Below are positions 40,722 to 49,893 of a stretch of 64,000 nucleotides of DNA, piece by piece. This stretch comes from Pseudo-nitzschia pungens (Eukaryota > Bacillariophyta > Bacillariophyceae > Bacillariales > Bacillariaceae), in the NCBI GenBank assembly GCA_037355855.1, contig CM074759.1, positions 7,068,001 to 7,132,000 of the forward strand. Reading direction: 5' to 3'. The notes below the pieces were generated by a model. The model saw nothing but the letters and a program-made list of their open reading frames with translations. It did no database searches and was not told the origin of the DNA. Positions within the stretch are counted from its first letter, which is position 1; every line of letters begins with the position of its first letter. A program made the translations under genes and the position numbers.

Positions 40722-41540
40722 GCTCGCAACCAACGCAATGGATGCCAAAGGCAACGGGGAGACCGCAACGGCAACTCCGACTCACAATTCCGTCGCAAAA
40801 CCTCGACGGCAACTCCGACTCCAACCGGAACCGCAACTCCAACTCCGACTCCAACTGCCACCGTGGGCAACCAAACACGTGCCGAGGGGTCAACGAATAC
40901 CGGGCGGATTGTTTTTTTCGACCGAGTCGATGCGAAATGGCGTGGCGCATTGGATTCATTCGTGGGGAGATCGCACGCAGATAGCGCACGTATAGTAGCT
41001 AGATCCAAACGCAAATAATGCTACTACAAACTACAGTATCATTCACAGTATTCATACAACACAACCAAATATATAATCTATATAATCTCTTATACTATCA
41101 TTATTATTATTATTTCTTCCAATGACTATCGTTCGAGAAGCAGCAACTTCTTACCTAGCACGAGCAAAGAACAGTTGCCACTAACTATTATGTTACAGCC
41201 TTCATCGTTGAATCCATTTGCAAACTCCTCCGGTCGAAACAGCAACCAAACGCGCGGTACTATTGCGATCTCGCGGTGACCAAAGGGTTTGGAAGCGCTA
41301 CCCGCGGTCGCACCGCACGGTATTCATCGTTCCCGAATGTCGCTTCGGTGCCGCAACGGACCGTCGAAAGTATACCAAACGAGGTCCCGATTGAGTAAGA
41401 TATTCCGATCTCGCGGAAGGCTATTCGTTTCGCGCCTCGCATGCAAGCACTCGACGGTAAACGTACCACAAATGAATCATCCAATGACGGAATAACGGAA
41501 TCTGCATTCCGTCATTCATCCAAACATCCATCCCTCCGTC
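40722..41540. other. Intergenic stretch between convergent genes
   Basis: No gene is seen. The first 250 bases continue the low-complexity AAC/CGAC composition of the preceding gene; an ATTATTATTATT run occurs near 41098-41113. Confidence 0.5.
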
Positions 41541-42170
41541 TCAGTTGATCACGTCCACGTCGATCACGTCCGGATTGTCCGCCGGTCTCCCGCTCGGCGA
41601 AGCCCGCCGCGGCGGGGACGACGGAGGCGGAGGAGGAGGAGCCCGCGACTCTCGGTTAGAATTTTCCAGAAACCAGGCGATCGTTGCCGTGGGAACGAAA
41701 TCGAGTCCCGGAGAGAGTTCCTCCACCAGCGCCAGGGCCGTGAACAATCCGTTTCCGAACAGGTAGTTGACGAGGAGGGCGGAGACGGGGGCCCAGCCGG
41801 CGTCGGTGGCTTCTCCCAGGCCCGGTGCCGCGAAGGAGGCCACGCCGACGAAATCGATCAGGATGCACACCAGCAGCTTGAGACCGGGATCCATGTTGGC
41901 TCCGCCGCCGCCATTGTTGTTGTCATTGTTGTTGTTGATGTTGAAGCCCAGTCGCAAGGCGGACGATTTTGCCCGGGAACCGGGGGGTTCCCTTCTCCGC
42001 GGCGCGCTGTCCGTGGGACGCCCCGGCGGCGGCGGAAGAATGGTGTGCATGTGCGTCTGCGTCGTCCGCGCCGCTGGGGGTGCCACCAGCGCGAGCGACC
42101 CGCCGAGCAGCGTGGCGAGGGACGCGGCCAGCAATCCGAGGACGAGCGGTCTTCTCCCGCGATGGGTCAT
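41541..42170 (-). CDS. Small predicted secreted or plastid-targeted membrane protein, 209 aa
   Basis: The ATG complement is at 42168-42170. The N-terminus is basic then hydrophobic (LVLGLLAASLATLLGG), a signal-peptide-like leader followed by a Pro/Arg-rich stretch; a bipartite plastid-targeting presequence is possible but lacks a clear ASA-FAP motif. After a poly-Asn/Gly linker, a compact conserved-looking region (LKLLVCILIDFVGVASF, then VNYLFGNGLFTALALVEEL) predicts two membrane helices and ends with PTATIAWFLEN. The tail is Pro-rich and disordered. I do not recognise a family with confidence. Its upstream region is packed with microsatellites. Confidence 0.6.
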   Translation of the reverse strand: MTHRGRRPLVLGLLAASLATLLGGSLALVAPPAARTTQTHMHTILPPPPGRPTDSAPRRREPPGSRAKSSALRLGFNINNNNDNNNGGGGANMDPGLKLLVCILIDFVGVASFAAPGLGEATDAGWAPVSALLVNYLFGNGLFTALALVEELSPGLDFVPTATIAWFLENSNRESRAPPPPPPSSPPRRASPSGRPADNPDVIDVDVIN

Positions 42171-43148
42171 GGTGTCGCGTTGCGTTGCGTTGCGTTGCGT
42201 TGCGTTGGTCGATGGATGGATGGATGGATGGATGCTTGCTTCGTTCGTTCGTTCGTTCGTTCGATTCGCAACCGCGATCCGATTGGAAGAAGTGCGCGTC
42301 TCGTTCGCAAGCAGTAGCAGTAGTAGTAGTAGTTGTTCTTTCGAGGGTTTCGAATGCGTCTCCGAAGACAGATTCGAGGGTAACGGAACGCCAATGGACG
42401 ACTATTTCTGGCTTGCTGTAAGTTACCCAATTTGTGGAGGAAGGAATGAATCTTTGCAGTTGCGTCTTTCGAAAGAAGTCCTAGGGCGGTCTCTAGTGAT
42501 AACAATTACGAAGTGTAAGAGATCATGAATGCGGGGCGTTCAATCTTCCGTCCTGGTCAATCAACCGATCTGCCAATTTCGTTGCTCGTTGAAGTTGTGC
42601 GAAAGAAGCGTGGTGTCACTCCTCATGCCTCATCGCTGTCTCGGCATGTGCGACAAGATCACTCTCAACAATCAATCCAGAATGACAACACACGACGGTC
42701 GATCGAGTCAGTCAGTCAGTCAGTCGTTTGTGGAGTCAAGTTGCGCGATTCATTCATTCATTCATTCGCGCGACATCGATTGGTCGCTTCTTCCTTGACG
42801 TTGTTCCTTCGTTTTTCGGCGCGAATTTTTTTTTCCGTTTCCCTCTCGTCGTCACTTGGATGGGGATTACGGATGGATTTTTTGGAGATTGATTGATTCG
42901 ATTCCTTCCAAACTCGATCGCGGGAACGACATTCGGTTGTCGTCTCTTGTTGCGGTGCGAAGCTGTACGGTACGGTACGGTACGGTACGGTAAATTACCA
43001 TGGCAAACTCCCGGTCCACTTTTTCTCTTCGATGCATCTCACTCAAAATCTGAGAGAGGCGCAAACGGATCGGACTTTGACCGCGAGAAAAAAAAACAAC
43101 CGAGATTGATTGATTGATTGATTGATCGATTCATCTCACTGTGCAACA
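42171..43148. other. Divergent intergenic region rich in microsatellites
   Basis: Holds (TTGCG)n at 42176-42206, (GATG)n at 42211-42234, (TTCG)n at 42240-42262, (GTA)n near 42308-42330, (CAGT)n at 42707-42725, (ATTC)n near 42749-42766, (TACGG)n at 42965-42990 and (GATT)n at 43105-43125. No gene is supported; it serves as promoter/leader for two divergent genes. Confidence 0.7.
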
Positions 43149-46100
43149 ATGACGGTCCGTGTCGGCAGTGGTAGCGATGGAAATTTCGATGCGGCCGCGA
43201 CGGGTGCGGATCTTCCCATGGGGGAGGAAGAAATGGAAACCTGCATTGCGATCGATGATGCCAATGATAAGCAAGACGGCGGCACGGAGCGAAGGGCTGT
43301 CGTACCGAACAATTTCAACGCTGACAACAACGACAACCACAACAACAACAACGACGACGACGACGACGACGACGACGAAACCATTGCTGCTCGATCCTTG
43401 ATTGCTCGACTGCAGGGCGATTTTCGAGCAGAGGGAAAACGCACCTGCCGGGACTGCCTCCGCTCCAAGACGCTGCCATGCTCCAGGGTCACGGAGGTCG
43501 CCAGCGAGCTGGAATCGGGGTCGTACTTCCATGCCACCACCACATCAGCATCATCATCATCAGCAGCAGCAAAAAGACCGATCCGGGCGTTGCTGGCGAG
43601 GGCCCACGCCATTCTGCTCCGCGAACACGCCGCGGTTCTGCCTCTTCCCACCGAGACGACCGAGGCCAACCGTTCGGCCCTGGACTGCATGAACAACATC
43701 TCCGCCGCGCTGCGGTTCGTTCAGTTGCTGCTCCGCCTCTCCGAGAAAAAACAGAATCCGGAAAGGCGAGCGACACCGAAAACCGCTCCGGCAACGAAAT
43801 CCGCGGCCGCAATCCCGCCGCTGCCCGAGGCCGAGACCAACGCCGCGGTGGCATCGCTCTTGCGGGCACTGACGCGCGGGATTTGCGAATTCCTCCGGAC
43901 CGCTGCTGCAACACACACAAACAAAACAACGAACGACGAGGCCACCGATAGTGACAGTGACAATGACAACGGGAATGACAATGACAACGACGAGGACGGG
44001 GACGGGGACAACGAAGTCGACGGGCCGACGGATCTGCTCCTGGTGGACGCCACCCGGGGCCTCCCTCCCGGACCCGTCTTTTGCTACGCCTTTTGTTCGC
44101 TGGTGCGCATGAACGAGTTCGTTCGGACGCGGGGAGCCCTGCTCGTGCCGTTGTGGAAGGGCTTGTCCGACCTGGCGGAGGCGCTGGTAGCGACCAATCG
44201 CTGCGAGACCGGAGCGGCGGACGACAACGACGATCGCAACGACAACGATGGGGACAACGAGAACGGGACAGAGGATTGGAGGGTTCGCCTGCCTCCCAAT
44301 CTTCTGGGGGATGCGATCCGGATGCTGGGCAATTTTCTGCGAGAGGGAACCGAGCAATTGGAGGTCGGGGCCGCGAAACACGGTCGGAATGTGTCGTCGT
44401 CCGCACCGGGCACCGCGGACGGAGCCACCCACCTCGTCTTCCAGGGCAAGCTCGTTGGCTTTCTCGTGGCCCGAATGACGCACCTGGCGCGGATATGGTT
44501 TTCCGTTCGCGGCGGCGGCAACGATTCCCGCGCGGACGAATGCTCTTCCCGGAGGGCAGAGGAACCGGTAACGGACGAGATCTGGAGGTCTCTCTTGGGG
44601 TTGAGAGGCATGGCAACGGCTCTCCAGATCCTCCACTCGGCGGAACATACAACCGATACAAAGGTCCGAGTCGATGACATTGACATTGACAATGGAAATG
44701 GAAATGGCAATGGAAATGGAACTGCCAATGGCAATGGCAATGGCATCGATCTCTCGATTCTCAAGGTCTACTGCGAGATTGCCGCAAAGGCGGGACAGTG
44801 TGTCTCCGGAATGGTTGTGCAAACGGCAAACCAAAACCAAAACCGCGGAAATCCGTGTCGAATTCTGACACCGGCGCTGGAGAGCCTCTTGCGGAGCACC
44901 ATGGTTTTCGGTCGGGGGGACCTCGATTCCGGAAACAATACAGACAACGATTCGTCGAGATACAGAGACTGCGAAGAGCGCGTTCGATCCAGAGCCAAAA
45001 GATTGAGCGAACTGAGCAAAACCACCGGTAAGGTATTGGTTCTCCAACAGATTCTCCAACGGATGGCTGCGGTTGCTGATGAAGCGGCTGCGGCTGCTGC
45101 TGGCAGGGACCGTGGCGGGGACGCGTCTTTCGACACGGTGGAATCTCTGTTGGTGACCATCGAGGCACTGCACTCGATTGCGGTCCCGCAGTGCCTCTCC
45201 GCTGGCATCGTTGCGGTGCGCGGGGAGAAGGGTGCAAGCGCTGCACCCGATCCCGCCGGCGTCACGCTCCCCACCACCATTGTGGACGGATCGCTCCGGA
45301 TCATGGTGCGGACGCTCCGGGACATCGAGCTGTCGGGGGCGTTGCTTGCGAGCTCTTCCAGGCGAGACTCCCTGCACCGGTTGCTGGTTCGATGGCTGGC
45401 GGGAAGCGCGGGGGCTGCCCGCGCGACTCCCGGCTTTCCGGCGAAGGCGCGTGACGACCGATACCAGCAACATCCGTTGGCCCGAGAGATGGTCTTGAAC
45501 CTCCTGCAGGCGCACATTGTGTGCTGCGATGTTCCGCACCGCGGTGTCGGCGCTGCGAGCCAGAAGCTACTCTCTCTCTTGACGAGACTGCTGATGGATT
45601 CCCGGACCGACTCTTTGCTCCGGGGCAACATCGGCGCGTTGCTGATCCGATTGCAATCGCAGTCCTTGGCTCCCGCTGCTACCGATGCGTGCTACGCGGT
45701 TTCGGAGCGGACAAAGCGGCTCGTCGAACAAGAATTCTTGGCCTGGCTGACCCAAACCGCGACCCAATCGCTCGAGTCGAAGAAACGGAAACGGAAACGA
45801 ACGAGTCCGGAAGAAAGCGCTAAGACCGGTCTCGACAGCGATCCGGGAGGAGTGCTGGTGGTTTCGCGAGTCCTGGGTTCCGGACGAGAGTTGTCCGCAG
45901 ACTTTTCCTCCTCCGCAACGCGGGATTGCTCCCGGATCCTCCGCGGCGAATTCTCGAGGCTGTCGTCGGACTGCGCCGATGAGTTTGTCCGATCGGAAAG
46001 AGCCTTGCTCGCGGTTGCCGGACGAACCTCGCTCCTGTTGGCGTGGTTGGAACGCACCATCGCCCCGGGAACCAAAACCTCATTGGATCGGTTTCGGGGA

Positions 46101-47183
46101 ATGACGGGACTGGATCCCTGGACGGATGTGCTGCAGCCGGCGCTATCGGTGATCTCGTCTCTCAAGTTTCAACCGGGTGCCGCCGACGGCGCCGGGATGT
46201 TGCGAAGGAAAGTGCTGCTGTACAGCGCCGCCCTGCGTCTCTCGGCCACTGCCGCCAACGCCTTTGGCGACGGCGGCAAACTCCCCCTCGAGAAAGTTGG
46301 TCTCCTGATCAAGCATGCAATGTCCAAGGAGGCCTTCCAACAAGAAAGGGGTGACGGCACAATTGATCCCGCGGTGCTCCGCGATCAGCATTCGATCCTG
46401 AAAGGCGAGGTTTTGAACCTGCTGGAGTGTATCGGAAGGGCCATACCCAGCGAATGTTCGGAACGGGTTCTGCGCGTAAGTGATCTCCAACCGAAAACCG
46501 AAGAAACGAAACAAAAACCGGCAATCGAAAGCTCGTCCGGGCCCATCTCACCAAAAGTTCCTCGTATATTTCTTTTTGCGTGCAATTTCTTCAAAATTTT
46601 GTCGGTATGCGTTTTCGAGCAGACAATCCGTCGCGCATTTGTATCGTTTCTCTCCTCCAAGGACTGGGCAGTGGTATCGTTGGGCATCTCTTCTGTTATG
46701 GTCTTTGGTTCGCAACTCAATGCAGCCCATCAGCAGATCCTACCGCAATGCCTTCCGAGGGCCAGCATGGGATTCTTCCAGGCTCGAGCAAGCGGTCAGC
46801 TCTGGAGGGGCACCGATTCGGACGGAAATTCCAACGCGACGGAAGAATCCCTCTGGCAAGTTGTCGATCGAATGGCGGACCGTCTGTACATCTGCTCTGC
46901 CAATTCCGACGCTGCCGATCCGAAGTTTCAGAGGAAACTTACCGTTCGTGACGTGCTCCCTTCCACCACCACGTCGACGATCGCCCCGGGATCGTACGTT
47001 TTGGAAATGCCAACCCAAGAAGATCGAAGGGCAACGGTGGTGTTTCCCCCCGGCTCCCAATCCCTGGAGGACATCCGGTACATGCTGGGACTGGACGACG
47101 ATGCCCCAGTCCCGGCACAGAGATTGAAGCGCGCGATGACGACATCCCGTGGCGGGTTGAAGCTGTGGTTGCTCCCACCGTAA
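43149..47183 (+). CDS. Large helical-repeat protein, possibly FIRRM/C1orf112-like, 1295 aa if spliced
   Basis: The start is the ATG at 43149. Exon 1 is 43149-46475. A likely intron lies at 46476-46622 (GTAAGT donor, CGAGCAG acceptor), 147 bp and therefore a multiple of three, so the frame stays open whether or not it is spliced; its translation is unlike the flanks. Exon 2 is 46623-47183. The protein is mainly amphipathic helices in a HEAT-like pattern, with acidic low-complexity inserts (poly-Asp near residue 75, DNDN and GNGN runs). The C-terminal segment (SFLSSKDWAVVSLG and ILPQCLP) is reminiscent of the DUF4487/C1orf112 (FIRRM) recombination-regulator family. This is a weak, from-memory resemblance, made more attractive by the replication genes nearby. 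Treat the function as unknown. Confidence 0.5.
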   Translation: MTVRVGSGSDGNFDAAATGADLPMGEEEMETCIAIDDANDKQDGGTERRAVVPNNFNADNNDNHNNNNDDDDDDDDETIAARSLIARLQGDFRAEGKRTCRDCLRSKTLPCSRVTEVASELESGSYFHATTTSASSSSAAAKRPIRALLARAHAILLREHAAVLPLPTETTEANRSALDCMNNISAALRFVQLLLRLSEKKQNPERRATPKTAPATKSAAAIPPLPEAETNAAVASLLRALTRGICEFLRTAAATHTNKTTNDEATDSDSDNDNGNDNDNDEDGDGDNEVDGPTDLLLVDATRGLPPGPVFCYAFCSLVRMNEFVRTRGALLVPLWKGLSDLAEALVATNRCETGAADDNDDRNDNDGDNENGTEDWRVRLPPNLLGDAIRMLGNFLREGTEQLEVGAAKHGRNVSSSAPGTADGATHLVFQGKLVGFLVARMTHLARIWFSVRGGGNDSRADECSSRRAEEPVTDEIWRSLLGLRGMATALQILHSAEHTTDTKVRVDDIDIDNGNGNGNGNGTANGNGNGIDLSILKVYCEIAAKAGQCVSGMVVQTANQNQNRGNPCRILTPALESLLRSTMVFGRGDLDSGNNTDNDSSRYRDCEERVRSRAKRLSELSKTTGKVLVLQQILQRMAAVADEAAAAAAGRDRGGDASFDTVESLLVTIEALHSIAVPQCLSAGIVAVRGEKGASAAPDPAGVTLPTTIVDGSLRIMVRTLRDIELSGALLASSSRRDSLHRLLVRWLAGSAGAARATPGFPAKARDDRYQQHPLAREMVLNLLQAHIVCCDVPHRGVGAASQKLLSLLTRLLMDSRTDSLLRGNIGALLIRLQSQSLAPAATDACYAVSERTKRLVEQEFLAWLTQTATQSLESKKRKRKRTSPEESAKTGLDSDPGGVLVVSRVLGSGRELSADFSSSATRDCSRILRGEFSRLSSDCADEFVRSERALLAVAGRTSLLLAWLERTIAPGTKTSLDRFRGMTGLDPWTDVLQPALSVISSLKFQPGAADGAGMLRRKVLLYSAALRLSATAANAFGDGGKLPLEKVGLLIKHAMSKEAFQQERGDGTIDPAVLRDQHSILKGEVLNLLECIGRAIPSECSERVLRVSDLQPKTEETKQKPAIESSSGPISPKVPRIFLFACNFFKILSVCVFEQTIRRAFVSFLSSKDWAVVSLGISSVMVFGSQLNAAHQQILPQCLPRASMGFFQARASGQLWRGTDSDGNSNATEESLWQVVDRMADRLYICSANSDAADPKFQRKLTVRDVLPSTTTSTIAPGSYVLEMPTQEDRRATVVFPPGSQSLEDIRYMLGLDDDAPVPAQRLKRAMTTSRGGLKLWLLPP

Positions 47184-47520
47184 GGGGTCGGCCGTCGTTT
47201 CGCAAAGGGGCTATCGAGGCGACGGATTGATCTCATCTCATGTTGTCTCATCCCATTTCAGCACTGTGCGGCTACGACCGATTCATCTGTATGGATTACT
47301 GATCGATGAGTGGGTGATTTCTAAAGAGTATGTTTCAATGGGGTAACTTGGACTTACTATACACAATTTTCTACGTGACATTTTCGATTACAGTTCAAAC
47401 AAGCTCAAAAATCAATGCGGTCACTTTGGTTGTTGCGAGCCTTCGTAATGGTTTGCAGCAAGAGCAATAATACCAGATAGCTAGGTCGTTTCAAACAAAA
47501 ACAGAAGCTGATGGAGTGTC
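47184..47520. other. Nuclear spacer before the assembly gap
   Basis: 3' flank of the large helical-repeat gene; no gene or RNA is seen. Confidence 0.5.
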
Positions 47521-48020
47521 NNNNNNNNNNNNNNNNNNNNNNNNNNNNNNNNNNNNNNNNNNNNNNNNNNNNNNNNNNNNNNNNNNNNNNNNNNNNNNNN
47601 NNNNNNNNNNNNNNNNNNNNNNNNNNNNNNNNNNNNNNNNNNNNNNNNNNNNNNNNNNNNNNNNNNNNNNNNNNNNNNNNNNNNNNNNNNNNNNNNNNNN
47701 NNNNNNNNNNNNNNNNNNNNNNNNNNNNNNNNNNNNNNNNNNNNNNNNNNNNNNNNNNNNNNNNNNNNNNNNNNNNNNNNNNNNNNNNNNNNNNNNNNNN
47801 NNNNNNNNNNNNNNNNNNNNNNNNNNNNNNNNNNNNNNNNNNNNNNNNNNNNNNNNNNNNNNNNNNNNNNNNNNNNNNNNNNNNNNNNNNNNNNNNNNNN
47901 NNNNNNNNNNNNNNNNNNNNNNNNNNNNNNNNNNNNNNNNNNNNNNNNNNNNNNNNNNNNNNNNNNNNNNNNNNNNNNNNNNNNNNNNNNNNNNNNNNNN
48001 NNNNNNNNNNNNNNNNNNNN
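47521..48020. other. Assembly gap of exactly 500 N
   Basis: Undetermined bases. Sequence on the left is nuclear, on the right mitochondrial, so this marks a scaffold join of unknown true size. Confidence 0.98.
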
Positions 48021-48857
48021 GGAATGCCAATAGCGAAGGCAACTTTTTGGTATAAACTGACGTTGAGGGACGAAAGCGTGGGTAGCAAACAGGATTAGAG
48101 ACCCTGGTAGTCCACGCCGTAAATTCTGAGTGCTGTAATTTAATTGTAATATTTTTTATTACTTAGATTTTCAAGCTAACGCAATAAGCACTCCGCCTGA
48201 GGAGTACGATCGCAAGATTGGAACTCAAAGGAATTGACGGGGGTCTAACACTAGTGGTGGAGCATGTGGTTTAATGCGATAATCCGCGCAAAACCTTACC
48301 AATTCTTGACATATTTAAATTATTATATAAATTAATTTGGTTTTTATGTATAATATTTTTTTACAGGTGTTGCACGACTGTCGTCAGCTCGTGTCGTGAG
48401 ACGTCTGGTTAGGTCCTGAAACGGGCGCAACTCTTACTTTTTACAAAGTATTTACAAATTAAAAGTTTTTAGTCAATAAAAGTCTTTTAAACGCTTTAAA
48501 AGTACGGTCAACGATAAGTTGAGGGAAGGTAAGAATAAAGTCAAGTCAATGTGACCCTAATGAATTGGGCTACACATGTGCTACAATGAAAATTACAAAA
48601 AGTGACAAAAAAGAAATTTTGAGTTAATCAACAAAAATTTTCCCAGTTCGGATTGTAAACTGCAACTCGTTTACATGAAGTTGGAATCACTAGTAATCGC
48701 AAATCAGCACGTTGCGGTGAACATGTAACTTGGCCTTGTACACACCGCCCGTCACTTGCAAAGAATCAGTTTCCCTTGAAGATTCTAATAAAATCCATTG
48801 AGAGATTGATAATTTGGATGAAGTCGTAACAAGGTAGCTGTACGGGAACGTGTAGCT
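48021..48857 (+). rRNA. rns: Mitochondrial small-subunit rRNA, 3' part
   Basis: Contains the universal SSU blocks GGATTAGAGACCCTGGTAGT, CTCAAAGGAATTGACGGGGG, GTCGTCAGCTCGTGTCGTGA, TGTACACACCGCCCGTC and GTCGTAACAAGGTAGCTG in the correct order. The 5' part is lost in the gap. The 3' end is placed just after the final conserved hairpin and is approximate. Confidence 0.95.
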
Positions 48858-48864
48858 GGAATAC

Positions 48865-48934
48865 AGTAAAACAAAATAATTGGTTATTTCTTGTTTTGTG
48901 ACAAGATTTAAAGGTTCAACTCCTTTTTTTACTA
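48865..48934 (+). tRNA. Candidate mitochondrial tRNA with atypical anticodon arm (possibly His)
   Basis: A 7-bp acceptor stem AGTAAAA/TTTTACT, a weak D stem (AAAT/ATTT) and a good T arm (AAAGG TTCAACT CCTTT) are visible. The anticodon arm TCTTG/CAAGA closes on an 8-nt loop TTTTGTGA, so the anticodon is ambiguous: GTG (His) if the loop shifts, otherwise TTG or TGT. Confidence 0.5.
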
Positions 48935-49047
48935 ACTGATTTTTCAAAATTTTTATTAAACCTGAAAAAAGTTTTCAAGAGTTTAGGCTAAAATCTTTTC
49001 AAATACTGAAATAATTCGGGAATCGTTTAAAAGTTTTTTAGTCGTTT

Positions 49048-49120
49048 GTTAGAGAAGTGCATTGGTTAGCATGTTAGGTTCATGCCCTAAAGTTTGTAGG
49101 TTCAAATCCTGCCTCTGACA
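49048..49120 (+). tRNA. trnM(cau): tRNA-Met (CAU)
   Basis: A complete cloverleaf: acceptor GTTAGAG/CTCTGAC, D stem GTGC/GCAT, anticodon stem TTAGG/CCTAA with loop TTCATGC, T arm GTAGG/CCTGC. The initiator or elongator role is not resolved. Confidence 0.88.
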
Positions 49121-49124
49121 TAAA

Positions 49125-49712
49125 ATGATTTTTTTAACATATGTTATGTGCGCACTATTAATTGTAAGTGCTTCAATGGTTATTATTAGTAAAAACCCTC
49201 TGTATTCAGTTTTATTTTTAGTAGCAAGTTTTTTATCAGCTTCAATATTACTTTTTTTATTTGAGAATGAGTTTCTTGCATTATTTTTTCTAGTCATTTA
49301 CTTAGGTGCAATTGCCATTTTATTTTTGTTTGTTGTTATGATGTTAGATATTAAATATCGAGATTTACAAATGAGTAAACTTTATTTTCCAATTGGTAGT
49401 TTAATTGGTATTACAATGGCAGTAGAAACTTACGGTGCATTTTCAAAAGTATTTTCAAAAGACACTAATTTCAGTTCTCAAGATCATAATTCTTATTTTA
49501 ATTGGTATGAAAATTTAGATTCATTACCAGATGTTTATGTTTTTGGTCAAGTATTTTATACTCAATATGTTCTTCAAATTCTAATCGCCGGTTTAATTTT
49601 ATATTTAGCTGCAATTGCTGTTGCCTTTTTGACCGTTAAAACCGCATTTAACCGTGTAGGTGTTCGAGAACAATCTATTTCGAGACAGTTGTCAAGAAAA
49701 AATGTCTTATAA
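49125..49712 (+). CDS. nad6: NADH dehydrogenase subunit 6, 195 aa
   Basis: Membrane subunit of respiratory complex I. The ATG at 49125 is four bases after the preceding tRNA. Typical nad6 features are the hydrophobic LYSVLFLVASFLSASILLFL segment and the YLGAIAILFLFVVMML motif, with five predicted membrane helices. Length is normal. Confidence 0.95.
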   Translation: MIFLTYVMCALLIVSASMVIISKNPLYSVLFLVASFLSASILLFLFENEFLALFFLVIYLGAIAILFLFVVMMLDIKYRDLQMSKLYFPIGSLIGITMAVETYGAFSKVFSKDTNFSSQDHNSYFNWYENLDSLPDVYVFGQVFYTQYVLQILIAGLILYLAAIAVAFLTVKTAFNRVGVREQSISRQLSRKNVL

Positions 49713-49730
49713 AGCATTTTTGTTACGGTT

Positions 49731-49804
49731 GGCGGAATAGTTCAGTTGGTTAGAACGTTGGAATCATAATCCAAATGTCAGGGGTTCAAGTCCCTTTTCC
49801 GTCA
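49731..49804 (+). tRNA. tRNA with CAU anticodon (Met or Ile)
   Basis: Cloverleaf with acceptor GGCGGAA/TTCCGTC, D stem GTTC/GAAC, anticodon stem TTGGA/TCCAA with loop ATCATAA, T arm AGGGG/CCCTT. As one of two CAU tRNAs in the window, it could be elongator Met or the lysidine-modified Ile type. Confidence 0.88.
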
Positions 49805-49805
49805 A

Positions 49806-49878
49806 AAGCGATTAACTCAATTGGTAGAGTGTCTCGCTTACAACGAGAAAGTTAGTGGTTCGAGCCCGCTATCGCTTA
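49806..49878 (+). tRNA. trnV(uac): tRNA-Val (UAC)
   Basis: Acceptor AAGCGAT/ATCGCTT, D stem ACTC/GAGT, anticodon stem TCTCG/CGAGA with loop CTTACAA, T arm AGTGG/CCGCT. It is complete. Confidence 0.9.
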
Positions 49879-49893
49879 TACAACTATTTAGAA

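Noticed and set aside
38679..40754. 691-codon antisense frame over the TIPIN-like gene
   Set aside because: Its Val/Gly repeats are the complement of the GACGAC/AACGAC simple coding repeats on the + strand.
43489..45539. Long antisense ORFs across the large helical-repeat gene
   Set aside because: Arg/Pro/Ser-rich translations without domain character, typical of shadow frames in GC-rich coding DNA.
47405..48098. Open frames running through the N block
   Set aside because: They consist of unknown residues and have no supporting sequence.
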